Below, piece by piece: positions 9,601 to 17,755 of a DNA stretch of 35,291 nucleotides; position 1 is the first letter of the stretch; every line of letters starts with the position of its first letter. The stretch spans positions 1 through 35,291 of the forward strand of contig CAIKKJ010000057.1 in the NCBI GenBank assembly GCA_903827955.1. The letters run 5' to 3'. The stretch is from an uncultured Verrucomicrobia subdivision 3 bacterium (GTDB lineage Bacteria; Verrucomicrobiota; Verrucomicrobiia; Limisphaerales; UBA11358). Both the position numbers and the translations under genes were made by a program. A model generated the notes under the pieces. The model was not told the origin of the DNA and made no database searches. It worked only from the letters and a program-made list of their open reading frames with translations.

Positions 9601-11148
9601 GTCGGTGGTGATAGTGATATAAACTGGCGAAGCGCTGTTGCTTACCGCCCAATCCAAACCGAGCGTGCCGGACTCCGCCTCGAATTTCACAAGCGAGGCT
9701 GGCGACGATGAGTTGGTGGATGATGCAAATTGCCAGTAGTTGAGATTGAAAAGATTCGTCGCCGTCGCACCGGTGAACACTAGGTAAAGATTGTGCACGC
9801 CGCGCGCCGTGCTGTTGCTGATCGTGGTGGAAACATTTGCCCAAGTCTGCCAGCCGCCGGTCGCGGGCACGGCGCAGTTGCCGATCAGCGTTCCGTTCGT
9901 GGCATCAAGATGCAACTCGATTGTTCCGCCGGCACCGGCGCTCGCGATGCGTGCGGTAAAGTTCGTCGCGCCCGCGCCGGTGAAATCCACGCCGCGCAGC
10001 ATGATCCATTCGCCATTGGCGATGTTGGTCACGTCCATGCCACCTTCGTTGCAAGGCTCTGTGGCAATGCCGCTTTGCTGCGCGATGGTCTCGGCCTCGA
10101 CGCGCGCGTAGGGATTCAAATATTTCAACTGCGGTAAACCGTTCGTGGTTGGCGTGACTTGGATGATGCTGCCGTCGGCGTTGTAGTTCACCGCGTCGAG
10201 GCAGAGGCTGCGTTTATACACGGCGTCGGCGTCGGCAAAGCCGTTGGCTTTCGCGACGAAACGGTTGTGGTAAGCGATATACCAGTTGCCGCCAAACGAG
10301 ACGATGGAGTGATGGTTGTTGTTGAAGACGTTGACCGGCGGATTCGCGAGCACCGTTCCCTGCGGAACAAAACCATTGGTGGGATTGGAATTCGTCTCAC
10401 AATAGATGACCATTCCGGCGGACGGCGTGGTGGAATAAGTAAGATAATAGATTCCGTTGCGCTTGTGCAGATAGCTCGCCTCGAAAAAATTTGTGGTGAA
10501 CGGGCCGGTCGCCGAGCCGCTGACGCTGGTAAGGTTCGCGCCGAGTTTGATGACGCGCGAGTTAGTCGGAAACTGTCCGCCGAAATAAAGATACGCCTGA
10601 CCGTCAGTGTCCACGAAACCGCAGGGGTCGAAATACCACATCGTCGAACTGGATGCGCCGGGAGTGCTGGAATTGATGAGCGCGCTGCCCTTGGCGTCCT
10701 TGAACGGACCGGCGGGATTGCTGTTCGTCGCCACGCCGATGCTGCCCGCGCCGTCGGCGAAGTAGAGATACACCGTGCCATTATTGCTAACCGCCGATGG
10801 TGCCCACGACAGCGACGCCCACGACACATCGCGCGGCACCTGCAACACCTCGCCGTGATCCGTCCAATTCTTCAAATCGTCGGACGAGTAACAACTGATG
10901 CTGTGCATCTGGTAGCTGTTCGTGGTGTTATCCGTGTCGTTGGAGCAGTAGAGGTAGAGGCGGCCGTTGAATTCCATACCCGCCGGATCAGCGGCATATT
11001 TGTGAGAGGCCAGCGGGTAATCGGCGCGGGCAACGCAGCAAATGAAAAACGCTAAAAGACAAAAGAGACCGCCCGATCGCACCGCCATGCCGCCGGCCAA
11101 GGAAGTGTTTTGCACCGCCGCAAAATGTTTGGAAAATAGCGCCATCAC
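6688..11148 (-). CDS. Multimodular GH43-CBM6-CBM-GH30-LamG xylanolytic enzyme
   Basis: 1486 residues in one uninterrupted frame. A signal peptide (LFCLLAFFICCVARA) is followed by GH43 (about 43-340: Asp54 in YAADPAG, Asp174 in YFDPCGF, Glu223 in FFEASYLHKRNGIYYLTYS). A CBM6 (about 348-474, RVEAETIAQQSG) and a second CBM35-like module (about 486-650) come next. GH30 (about 670-1100) keeps both catalytic glutamates, Glu814 in SIQNEPDW and Glu924 in FMTEYGD, plus SSWSPPAFLK, resembling glucuronoxylanase subfamily 8. A fibronectin-like domain, a LamG sandwich (about 1205-1400) and a C-terminal module ending IFYRLLK close it. It should combine side-chain removal with endo-cleavage of xylan. The first codon is GTG (11148) followed at once by ATG; ATG 11088 (MAVRSGG...) would give a more standard signal peptide. 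Confidence 0.9.
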   Translation of the reverse strand: MMALFSKHFAAVQNTSLAGGMAVRSGGLFCLLAFFICCVARADYPLASHKYAADPAGMEFNGRLYLYCSNDTDNTTNSYQMHSISCYSSDDLKNWTDHGEVLQVPRDVSWASLSWAPSAVSNNGTVYLYFADGAGSIGVATNSNPAGPFKDAKGSALINSSTPGASSSTMWYFDPCGFVDTDGQAYLYFGGQFPTNSRVIKLGANLTSVSGSATGPFTTNFFEASYLHKRNGIYYLTYSTTPSAGMVIYCETNSNPTNGFVPQGTVLANPPVNVFNNNHHSIVSFGGNWYIAYHNRFVAKANGFADADAVYKRSLCLDAVNYNADGSIIQVTPTTNGLPQLKYLNPYARVEAETIAQQSGIATEPCNEGGMDVTNIANGEWIMLRGVDFTGAGATNFTARIASAGAGGTIELHLDATNGTLIGNCAVPATGGWQTWANVSTTISNSTARGVHNLYLVFTGATATNLFNLNYWQFASSTNSSSPASLVKFEAESGTLGLDWAVSNSASPVYITITTDGAGNFPSNATRVATYTVTLPAPGTYQLFAHVRVGPGAFNDDSMFYGKGFGAKNPTNSADWILVNGLGAAGFNNPTDIVNTSGTLGSGVWKWVNLSVFAPGATFTATNGGLTQTFQIGARENGLDMDAFVFGLNTYAYTVTNLDNGTDGTPPPLPVAGIDATKTFQTIEGLGGAICFYNGWVSSHPYKLEIYTNAFAGLNLSMLRLGNWFRYTNSPDTDAPDFVSNANRIEGRAVPIYMSSWSPPAFLKSNGQVGNGGTLITNIGGGFAYTNFANYWYDAIKSYSSNGVNLTWASIQNEPDWVAGYDSCIFHPTEDTVNGTNYASYSKALDAVYQKLTNLPSPPKLLAPECVHISFNDLNNYAATLNANSFYGVAHHLYGDGGSTGDSFLTAISSATNVFPSKPRFMTEYGDVFDMIECAVLIHNSLVVESVSGYNHWNLIWPGTNGGLIQIENPFVSQSTWTNAPPGTPTQSHGWWYSPSYWSMKHFSYFVQPGYRRVAATNSSTIVPTSAFLSPDGLRLVAVFINKDVTATTVNVNFGSFPYFQSDVFQTAGTNKFQSLGAVVGSQLTLPAQSLTTVVLDKFVAVGAAFNPSPANAATNVAFNLALGWMPGSNAVSHAIYLGTDSNAVAQATTTSPQFLGVVTNNSFSPALALATNYFWRVDEIVGANTNVGGVWSFTTAPLPTLVHRYSFGESGGNSVVDSVGGPAWTGTLPASGTLSGGQLTLASASSQYSSLPAGIVATLTNFTIEAWVKLNSTANWARIFDFGNSTTSYMFLTPQNGSTARLRFGITTNSSGGEQQITGSAALTTGVWHHIAVTRNGLTGILYQNGVAVGTNNAMTIKPSNLGSTVNNYLGKSQWPDPYFNGLLDEFRIHSVALSAAEIAASYALGVNSLLSTNSPAISLLNSPSSLTLTWPLASAGFTVQSRTDLVAGNWVNMTSPAPQIIIGQWQVTIPVSTATNSIFYRLLK

Positions 11149-11154
11149 TTTAGC

Positions 11155-11346
11155 CTACCACGGTTTGGCGTTATCCATTGCACCGGGCCAGTCATCGGTG
11201 CGAACCGGTTTGCCGCGATGCAATACCATGTTGTCACCAAACATCGGGCTGACGAACGGGAACGGTATTTTTTCCGCCGCTTGAACTGCGGACACGGCGA
11301 GGACGACGGCGATCAACGCGGGGCAAATCGAGTGGGCGAAGGACAT
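11155..11346 (-). pseudogene. Sialate O-acetylesterase remnant with in-frame internal deletion
   Basis: The 63-codon frame keeps a start, a signal peptide (LIAVVLAVSAVQAA) and the N-terminal signature FPFVSPMFGDNMVLHRGKP of verrucomicrobial/bacteroidetal sialate O-acetylesterases. It then jumps to RTDDWPGAMDNAKPW and a stop; 'P.PFRTDDWP' is the typical C-terminal end of the same family. Roughly 450 or more central codons, including the SGNH catalytic core, are therefore missing, and the two ends are joined in frame. It lies seven bases upstream of the GH43-GH30 gene. It cannot be an active esterase, but the signal peptide and translation signals remain, so it might still be expressed as a short exported peptide. 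Recognition of both ends is from family knowledge; the deletion is inferred. Confidence 0.7.
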
Positions 11347-11392
11347 TCGATTGGTAAGTGGGTTCCAACAATCAACTTTTCTCTGCTATCGA

Positions 11393-12196
11393 TCATTGAA
11401 CGGTTCGCAGTGTGGTCAACTGAGATTGCAAAGCAGCGCTGAAGTCGGTGGAGTCCTGATACCACCAAAGGTCAGTCGAACCTAGAATGCCGGGAAAATT
11501 ATTAAAATGGCACATTTTATCAAACTTACACCAATCCGCCGAGCCATCGGCAAACACCTCATTGCCACCATTGGGAGATGCGGACTTCGTGCCTGGATGG
11601 GGCGGCACGTTGCCATATTCTATGCCCACCGTCGTTCCGGCGGTCACCAGTCCACCGGTCCATTTGGAACCCACAATTTTGGCGTTGAGTTCTGCGCCCA
11701 ACACCCAGAAGGGCTTTGCGTTGGCCAGTTTGACGGGGCTATGAGCCTCGCCTGCCGGCGCGTAGGACCAGGTGGTGATGCCGCCCATGTATTCATAGCC
11801 CAAAATGTATTGATCGTTACCGGCATCAAAATACGGAAGACCTTGCGGGCGGTTGGGACAGCTCCAGACGCTTTGCGCCGTGCTGCCGTTTTGAACTTTC
11901 AAGTAAGCGTTGACGTTGGTGACAATCGCGGCGTTGATTGCCAATTGCACAAAGACATTCCCGCTGCCGCCTAGATTTTTGTTTGCCGGGGGAACCTTGT
12001 CCTGATTATCGCCAGCGTAGATGTTCGCGCCGAGACCGATTTGCCGGAGGTTGCCCAAGCATTGGATGCGCTTGGCGCGCTCCTTGGCACTGGCGAGCGC
12101 GGGCAGCAGCATTGCCGCCAGAATCGCGATGATGGCGATGACAACGAGCAGTTCAATCAGTGTGAAGGCGGAGGAGTGCGAGGATTTGTTTCTCAT
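11393..12196 (-). CDS. Type II secretion/prepilin-like protein ([10 protein letters not shown]-terminus)
   Basis: 267 residues. A short charged leader ending Ala10 precedes Phe11 and the class III prepilin helix [20 protein letters not shown], with Glu at mature position 5. The usual Gly before the cleavage site is Ala here. Next come [29 protein letters not shown] and, near the end, [11 protein letters not shown], the pattern of the verrucomicrobial/lentisphaeral/planctomycetal family of pseudopilin-like proteins (DUF1559 type). These occur in many copies beside polysaccharide-degradation genes. The role is unknown; export by a type IV pilus or type II secretion-like machine and surface display are assumed from the leader. 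The gene precedes the GH operon in the same orientation. No clear Shine-Dalgarno sequence is visible. Confidence 0.85.
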   Translation of the reverse strand: MRNKSSHSSAFTLIELLVVIAIIAILAAMLLPALASAKERAKRIQCLGNLRQIGLGANIYAGDNQDKVPPANKNLGGSGNVFVQLAINAAIVTNVNAYLKVQNGSTAQSVWSCPNRPQGLPYFDAGNDQYILGYEYMGGITTWSYAPAGEAHSPVKLANAKPFWVLGAELNAKIVGSKWTGGLVTAGTTVGIEYGNVPPHPGTKSASPNGGNEVFADGSADWCKFDKMCHFNNFPGILGSTDLWWYQDSTDFSAALQSQLTTLRTVQ

Positions 12197-12462
12197 TAAA
12201 AAAACTTTGTCAATTTTTCGGCTGTTTGATTTGGGAGCAGGATTAAAAAGTATTTTAGTAAAAGCTTCTAACTTCGGTTTGATTCAATAAAACCATTTGG
12301 TTAATTGGTCGTTGCTGGGCAATAGGCATTGGATTTTTTGCATGTTATGGCTGGCGGTATGGCCGTCAACCAAAACGACGCTCACCGATTAGGTTTGCCC
12401 GTTAGGGGCCCGGTCAAAAATCTTCTCGCGGTCGTTTCCGGGCACATCTACAGGCATAGCAC
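12197..12462. other. AT-rich spacer between the two pseudopilin genes
   Basis: No gene is supported in these 266 bases. The part next to ATG 12196 is AT-rich, as expected for a promoter of the leftward gene, and a TTGACA (minus strand, 12204-12209) lies too close to the start codon to be a normal -35 box. I see no convincing terminator after the gene at 12463. Confidence 0.4.
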
Positions 12463-13317
12463 TTAATAAAAAAATCCGACCGGTTGGCCGTCATCCAGCC
12501 AAACGCATTTTAGCTGCTGCTTGTTGTGGATTTCGACATGACCATCACCGTAAACCAAGTTAATTGACTTGAGCTGCCCGCTTAACACATGTCCGGAATA
12601 CTTTTTGGCATCCTTAAAGTTACTCATGGTCGTTATGTTGATATGGTTGACATTCGCATCGCCCGGCGTTCCGTAGCCAGACATGCAGGCATCGGTAAGA
12701 AAGGGGATGTGGCGACCGGCGTTATCCGTTGTTTTTTTTGGCAAACCATATTGAGCCAAATCAGTGTTGGGCTGGATATAATTAGGGCCTGGCGTAACGC
12801 CAAAACCTGTCCCACGACTCACCCACAAATTGTGAGTCATCACGTAAACGCCCGAGCCGGCGCCAGAGCCCTTGTTTTGGTTCACCAGATTTGCCATGTA
12901 GTTGGTTACATCGTTGAGCGTGGTGATGGGTTTGCCATTGTTGAAAATGGGTGCCGCAGTAAATTCTTCAGGTCGGGCCGGACAGAACCACAATCCAGGG
13001 GTTAAACCATAAGATGCCATCGAGGGCACAAATGGCGCGCCTGTATCCCAAGGATTGCCAGAGCCGCTGCGCATATCATCTCCGCCGGTGCCGGGTAGGG
13101 CGTCATTGTTGTCGCCAGCAAACATCGTCGCCATGATGCCCCACTGATGGTAATTGGAAGTGCAGTTCGTCACCTTAGCGCGAAACTTGGCTGATGCCAG
13201 CGCCGGAAGCAGCATCGCGGCGAGAATGGCGATGATGGCGATGACCACCAGCAGTTCAATCAAGGTAAAACCTAGTCGGGGAAAACCGACTGGCTGCTTC
13301 CGAAAAATAAATTTCAT
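12463..13317 (-). CDS. Second prepilin-like protein ([11 protein letters not shown]-terminus)
   Basis: 284 residues from ATG 13317; the frame stays open to 13371, but the ATG gives a normal 16-residue charged leader ending in Gly16 before Phe17. The helix [21 protein letters not shown] is nearly identical to that of the gene at 11393-12196, while the rest differs. It continues [31 protein letters not shown] and ends with [23 protein letters not shown], the DGHVE signature of this family. It is a paralogue of its neighbour and probably a surface or periplasmic pseudopilin-like protein. It lies 28 bases downstream of the terminator of the beta-strand repeat gene, so it probably has its own promoter or receives read-through. 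Confidence 0.85.
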   Translation of the reverse strand: MKFIFRKQPVGFPRLGFTLIELLVVIAIIAILAAMLLPALASAKFRAKVTNCTSNYHQWGIMATMFAGDNNDALPGTGGDDMRSGSGNPWDTGAPFVPSMASYGLTPGLWFCPARPEEFTAAPIFNNGKPITTLNDVTNYMANLVNQNKGSGAGSGVYVMTHNLWVSRGTGFGVTPGPNYIQPNTDLAQYGLPKKTTDNAGRHIPFLTDACMSGYGTPGDANVNHINITTMSNFKDAKKYSGHVLSGQLKSINLVYGDGHVEIHNKQQLKCVWLDDGQPVGFFY

Positions 13318-13344
13318 AGGTGTGGAGGGGGACTTGAAAAGATG

Positions 13345-13381
13345 AAGGGCCGCCGCAACCGCCACGGTCACGGCGGCCCTT
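13345..13381 (-). terminator. Rho-independent-like hairpin after the beta-strand repeat gene
   Basis: An 11-bp perfect stem (13345-13355 with 13371-13381, AAGGGCCGCCG and its complement) with a 15-base loop lies 15 bases past the stop of the leftward gene at 13396. The T-tract on the minus strand is weak (CATCTTTTC). It could also limit read-through from the other side. Confidence 0.65.
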
Positions 13382-13395
13382 TGATTAGTTGACGA

Positions 13396-16300
13396 TCACG
13401 GATAAACCATGCGGTAGAACACGTTCGGCTTCGTCGGATCAATGGTGATGTTCAAGTTAGTCAACGAGGCGGAACCGCTGACCGGGAACCATGAACCCGG
13501 TGACGTCAGGCCAACGCTGTTGGTCTGGAGTGTCCAGCCTTTGTTCGTCGGCCAGCCCAAACTCAAGGTGTTGCCGGAGATGGAAACCTGCACTACCGGC
13601 CGGTTCGTGTTCACCGTCACGGGCACCGTGAGGGCGGTGATGGAACCATCCGTTGCGAGGTTGTTCTGCCAGGTCGCACCCGCGCCGGTTACAGTGCCGA
13701 AACCGCTGACCGGGCCGCTGAAGATGTAGAACTTGTCGTTCACCGCCAGCGCCGGGCCGACGTTGGTTACGACCACGGAGCCACCATTGCGTGTGATGGT
13801 GCCGACGGCGATGATGTTGGTTGTGTTCGCCGATTTGTTCAGCGGAGCCAGAATAGTTCCGGAGTCAATCGTCACGCTGCCCGCCACGTTCAAGCTGCCG
13901 CCTGTGGTGAGGGAGGCAGGAACCAAAGTGCCGCCTTCCACGTTTACGTTGCCAGCGACCGAACCGCCGGTCACCACCAGGGTGCCGTTGCTGACGGTGG
14001 TCGCACCGGTGTAGGTGTTGGTGGCGCCCAATGTGAGCACTCCAGCACCGAACTGCACGAGCGACCCAGTGCCGCTGATGATGCCGTTGAAGCTCACCGC
14101 ATCAGAACGGTTCCAAATCAAATTACCGTTGTCAGTCACCGGGCCGGTGCCGATGGTGCCGCGTGTGCCGCCGTTGCCGACCTGAACGGTGCCGGCGGTG
14201 ATGGTTGTGCCGCTGCCGTAGGTGTTGGTGCCGGTCAGCGTCAGTGTGCCACTGCCGTTTTGCTGGACGATGCCGAGGTTGCTTTGCTGGCTCGTGAAGT
14301 TAGTGACGATGTTGCCGGGGAAGGTCACGTCGTCGGGCCGGTTGAAGGTGAGTGTCCGGGCGTTGTCATTGGGCACTTGGGTGCTGTTCATAAAGGTCAC
14401 ATTATTCGTGATCCAGCCGCTGCCGCTGCCGTCGCCAACAATCAATCCGTTATCACCAATGAAGGTGCCGCCGGTGTAATTGCAATTGCCGGTCAAAGTC
14501 ACGTCGCCAGCGTTGAAGTTGTTCGCATCCACCAACACCCGTCCGGAACCGGTGACGGGGCCGCTGTAGATGAATACGCCGTTGTCCTGACGGATCAGCA
14601 GCAACGTGCCGTTGTTGGTCACCACCGAACTGGCCAAACCGCCTTGATTGCCTTGGCAGGGCTGGAAGGTGGAACCTGAACCGATTAGCGTCCAGCCGGC
14701 GTAGCTGTTGGCTCCGAGGCTGGTGATTTTGCCACCGCCCCGGACAATCACATTGCCCGCACCGGTGATGCCAGTGCCACCGTAGGCAAATATGCCGGTG
14801 GTATTGAAGTCGAGCGTGCCATCCACGGTGATGTTTCCGTTGGGAGACAATTGGCCGGTGGCGCCGCCGACCCCGACTTGCAGCGTGCTGATGCCGTCGA
14901 TGGTTGTGCCGCCGGAGAAGCTGTTGTTGTTGGGCATCACCACGGTGACGCCGCCGCTCACCGTGACGGAACCAATGCCGCTTACGGTGCCGTTGGTGAC
15001 TGTGCCGCTGCGGTTGTAGCTAAGCACGCTACTGCCGGGGTTGATGGTGACAGGGCCACTTCCCACCGAGCCGGTTGCTCCGGCATTACCGACTTGAAGT
15101 GTGCCGCCATTGATCGTGACTGCGCCGGAGATGGCATTGTTTGCTTTCACAATCCAAGTTCCCGCGCCGCTTTTCGTCAACGCTGTCGCCCCGCCGTTGT
15201 CAGTGAGTGAAGCATCAATCTCATCCGCGCCACTGCCGCTCAAAGTCAGCGTGCGCGCCCCTGATCCGCTCATGGCAATTGCGCCGGAATTGTTCAGGGT
15301 CAATGAAGCGCCGCCGGCGTCATTAATCGTGCCGCCGGCCGTGCCGAGGGTGAACAGGCGATCGCTGGTAGCGCCGGCACCGGTGTATTGCAACGCGCCG
15401 CCGTTGAGCACCAAATTCGCCGCGCCGCTGCCGGACGCACCGAGGTCGCTGACCGCACCGCCATTGTCCAACGCGCCGACAATCAGCGTGCCGCCGCTGA
15501 TGGTCGTGGCACCGCTGTAGGTGTTGACGCCACCGGAGAGCGTAAGCGTGCTGTTGCCGTTCTTGGTCAGACTACCGGTGCCGCCGATGAGATTAGCGCC
15601 GCTCGCAGTGATGCTGTAGGGCTTGCTGCTATTATTGACCGTCACGCTCGCCGGCGCGACCGCCGAGTTGAGAATCACGTTGGTGTTGGCGGTGGTGATT
15701 GTATCGTCAAACAGGGCGGTGCCGCCGTTGGCGAACACTTGGGCAACACCATTTACCTTCCAGTCGTTTGCGGTGGTAATGTCCCAGTTGGCGTTGTTAT
15801 TGCCGGTCCAGACAAATGCCAGCGAGGTGATGTTCAGCTTGAGGGTGTTGCCGACAACCGTGAGATTGCCACCCGCACCAGTCAGGGTTCCCAGCGAAAA
15901 GGTCGGCGTGGTGCCGCTGCTCCAAGAGAGCAACGGATAACTTTGGCCGATGAGGAACGAGCCGCTGTTGACGTTGACCGTGACCGTGCCGCCGGCGGAA
16001 ATTGTGGTGGTCGCAATTGCCGCCGTCGAGGTGCTGCTGACATTGTTGAACTCCAGGGTCGCACTGGAGCTGGTCCCCACTGCCAACGATGCCGGGGTAA
16101 TTTGCTGACCGCCTTGGTTGACTCCTAGCGCCGCGCTGTTGGCCACGGTGATGGCGCCGTTACCTTGCGAACCCTGAATGACTAATTTACCAGCGCTGAC
16201 AGCGGTGGCACCATCGTAAGTGTTCGCACCGCTCAGGGTGAGCGAGCCGGAACCGAGTTTGGTGAGCGAGCCGCCGGTGCTGACGAGCGCATTGGTGAAC

Positions 16301-17448
16301 GTCACGTTTTGGCCGGCCGTGTCAACGCTGAAGGCTTGGCTGGCCGAATTGGTGAAACGAGGAGAATAATCGAAGGTGTTGACCGAGCTAAACTGGAGTG
16401 TGCCGCCGTTGAAGGTGATGAAACCGCCGTTGCCGAGCGGGCCGTTTACCCCCAGATTTTCCGCGCGGTTGGCGACCACAATACCACCGTTCAAGACCGT
16501 ATTGCCGGTGTAGTCGTTCTGTCCCGAAAGCGTGAGCGTGCCGGTGTTCACCTGCAAGTTACCGGTGCCATGGACGGGGTTGGCAATCGTCTGCGCCCCC
16601 CCGGCTTGTGAACTTGCAGGCGCGTCTAACACCAACGCGGTTCCGTTGTTATTGATGGTGGTGGTGGACGGAAATAGGCCGCCGCTCCGGAGAATAATCG
16701 TGCCGCCGGAGATTGTCATCGGGGTGGAAATCGTGGTGATAGAACCCCAGAAACTGTTATGGCCTGCCGTCCAATACATGGTGCCCGATCCATCTTTAGC
16801 TATCAAAGTGGCCGCCCCGTTCACGTTGGCGATGTCGTTAGTGACATACCAGTCACCCGTGCCGCCGAACGTAAACGTATGTGCACCACCCGCACCCAAA
16901 CGCCAGCGCACGTCCGGATAAATGATGGCCGGATTCGCTGAATTGTTCGTGAGGCCTTGACCTGACGGGTTGGAAGTTCCCCAAAGGGTATCTAGGCAGT
17001 TGGTCGTGCTGCCTTTGCCAAGCCTGAACGTTCCAGCACCAGCATCAATGGTGATGTTGTTGAACCGGATGCCCGACGAAGCTGAATTTGCCACCGTTGT
17101 GTGAAGCTGCACCGGATTGACTTGATTCCCAGTTAAGTGAAACCAAATGCCCGCAATGGTGCCGCCCACGGAACTACCCGTTTGAGAACCGCCGTTGGAG
17201 GTTGCAGAGACGGGGCCGGTTGAAACGCCGTCGAACAACATCGTGTCACCTTGAACGCCTGAACCATTGCCCGTGGATGTGGGAACCCCGTTGGCACCCG
17301 TGGCCGCATTGGTCCAGCTTGAGGCACTGCCTAAATCAGCCATGCTGCTGTTGGTCCAGACAAAAGTCGCCTGGCCAAAGGCCGATGTCATGGCAAAAAT
17401 ACTGCACAAAACTATCAAGGATTTAAAGATTAGGAATCTGGTTTTCAT
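13396..17448 (-). CDS. Autotransporter-associated beta-strand repeat (PATR) surface protein
   Basis: About 1350 residues from ATG 17448, chosen because MKTRFLIFKSLIVLCSIFAM begins a clean signal peptide ending AFGQ; the open frame continues to 17541. The body is a low-complexity Gly/Thr/Asn beta-helix with repeated PATR units such as LTLSGANTYDGATAVSAGKL, LTLSGGVNTYSGATTISGGT, LTLTGTNTYGSGTTITAGTV and LTLGATNTYTGATTVSNGTL. These repeats are known from autotransporter passengers, but no C-terminal beta-barrel translocator and no PEP-CTERM is seen. The protein ends in a module (LSLGWPTNKGWTLQT...VFYRMVYP) like those of the two largest glycosidases here. It is probably a cell-surface or extracellular scaffold; a role in polysaccharide binding is only inferred from its place beside the xylan genes. 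Confidence 0.85.
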   Translation of the reverse strand: MKTRFLIFKSLIVLCSIFAMTSAFGQATFVWTNSSMADLGSASSWTNAATGANGVPTSTGNGSGVQGDTMLFDGVSTGPVSATSNGGSQTGSSVGGTIAGIWFHLTGNQVNPVQLHTTVANSASSGIRFNNITIDAGAGTFRLGKGSTTNCLDTLWGTSNPSGQGLTNNSANPAIIYPDVRWRLGAGGAHTFTFGGTGDWYVTNDIANVNGAATLIAKDGSGTMYWTAGHNSFWGSITTISTPMTISGGTIILRSGGLFPSTTTINNNGTALVLDAPASSQAGGAQTIANPVHGTGNLQVNTGTLTLSGQNDYTGNTVLNGGIVVANRAENLGVNGPLGNGGFITFNGGTLQFSSVNTFDYSPRFTNSASQAFSVDTAGQNVTFTNALVSTGGSLTKLGSGSLTLSGANTYDGATAVSAGKLVIQGSQGNGAITVANSAALGVNQGGQQITPASLAVGTSSSATLEFNNVSSTSTAAIATTTISAGGTVTVNVNSGSFLIGQSYPLLSWSSGTTPTFSLGTLTGAGGNLTVVGNTLKLNITSLAFVWTGNNNANWDITTANDWKVNGVAQVFANGGTALFDDTITTANTNVILNSAVAPASVTVNNSSKPYSITASGANLIGGTGSLTKNGNSTLTLSGGVNTYSGATTISGGTLIVGALDNGGAVSDLGASGSGAANLVLNGGALQYTGAGATSDRLFTLGTAGGTINDAGGASLTLNNSGAIAMSGSGARTLTLSGSGADEIDASLTDNGGATALTKSGAGTWIVKANNAISGAVTINGGTLQVGNAGATGSVGSGPVTINPGSSVLSYNRSGTVTNGTVSGIGSVTVSGGVTVVMPNNNSFSGGTTIDGISTLQVGVGGATGQLSPNGNITVDGTLDFNTTGIFAYGGTGITGAGNVIVRGGGKITSLGANSYAGWTLIGSGSTFQPCQGNQGGLASSVVTNNGTLLLIRQDNGVFIYSGPVTGSGRVLVDANNFNAGDVTLTGNCNYTGGTFIGDNGLIVGDGSGSGWITNNVTFMNSTQVPNDNARTLTFNRPDDVTFPGNIVTNFTSQQSNLGIVQQNGSGTLTLTGTNTYGSGTTITAGTVQVGNGGTRGTIGTGPVTDNGNLIWNRSDAVSFNGIISGTGSLVQFGAGVLTLGATNTYTGATTVSNGTLVVTGGSVAGNVNVEGGTLVPASLTTGGSLNVAGSVTIDSGTILAPLNKSANTTNIIAVGTITRNGGSVVVTNVGPALAVNDKFYIFSGPVSGFGTVTGAGATWQNNLATDGSITALTVPVTVNTNRPVVQVSISGNTLSLGWPTNKGWTLQTNSVGLTSPGSWFPVSGSASLTNLNITIDPTKPNVFYRMVYP

Positions 17449-17637
17449 AAGCTGTAAGGTTTCAAAAAACGACCGAGACGGTAAAGAGGTTGGTGTCTTT
17501 GTTGTTTTCACGTTTCTACTGGGGTTGTTTTTAGGGTTCATGTGGGGGTGTTGGGATTTGCCAATAAATAATAGCTATTTAAATTTTTCGGAATGGCTGT
17601 TTCGAAACTTTGCCTTAAGGCGGATCGGAAAACTATC

Positions 17638-17652
17638 TGACAAATGTCATAT
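17638..17652. promoter_or_regulatory. Operator-like palindrome, copy 1 (TGACAAATGTCATAT)
   Basis: TGACA-AA-TGTCA is a perfect inverted repeat with a two-base centre. It is repeated 60 bp further right and both copies continue with ATAT or ATAT-like bases; each is followed at a variable distance by ATGGTCAA. It is a candidate binding site for a dimeric regulator of the divergent xylan genes. Confidence 0.5.
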
Positions 17653-17697
17653 TTTAATTTATGGTCAACGAAACCGCCTCGCCTGCCTCCCTAAATA

Positions 17698-17712
17698 TGA
17701 TAAATGTCATAT
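17698..17712. promoter_or_regulatory. Operator-like palindrome, copy 2 (TGATAAATGTCATAT)
   Basis: It differs from copy 1 at one base (TGATA for TGACA) and is spaced exactly 60 bp from it, close to six helical turns, so both copies would face the same side of the DNA. It ends 43 bases before the chosen GH115 start and could overlap that gene's promoter. Confidence 0.5.
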
Positions 17713-17755
17713 GGTCAAGGTTCTGGTGATATTCGAGAATACACTTCAGTCCAAA

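Larger units (their letters stand above)
17449..17755. promoter_or_regulatory. Divergent promoter region of the xylan locus
   Basis: This 307-base region separates the leftward PATR gene from rightward GH115 and is clearly more AT-rich than its surroundings. It contains a 10-bp palindrome AATAGCTATT (17570-17579) and two copies of a TGAYAAATGTCATAT element listed separately. Promoters for both directions must lie here, but I cannot place -10/-35 boxes with confidence. The GH115 frame is open across it by chance; the coding start is taken as 17756. Confidence 0.6.

Noticed and set aside
13500-17300. CRISPR array or tandem DNA repeat in the repetitive region
   Set aside because: The repetition is at protein level (Gly/Thr/Asn beta-helix units of unequal length), with no fixed repeat-spacer DNA pattern. 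No CRISPR array was seen anywhere in the window.
13396-17448. Classical type V autotransporter
   Set aside because: PATR repeats are present, but there is no C-terminal beta-barrel translocator domain.
17267-17755. N-terminal extension of the GH115 frame
   Set aside because: It would overlap the PATR gene and cross the divergent promoter region; the signal-like segment follows ATG 17756.
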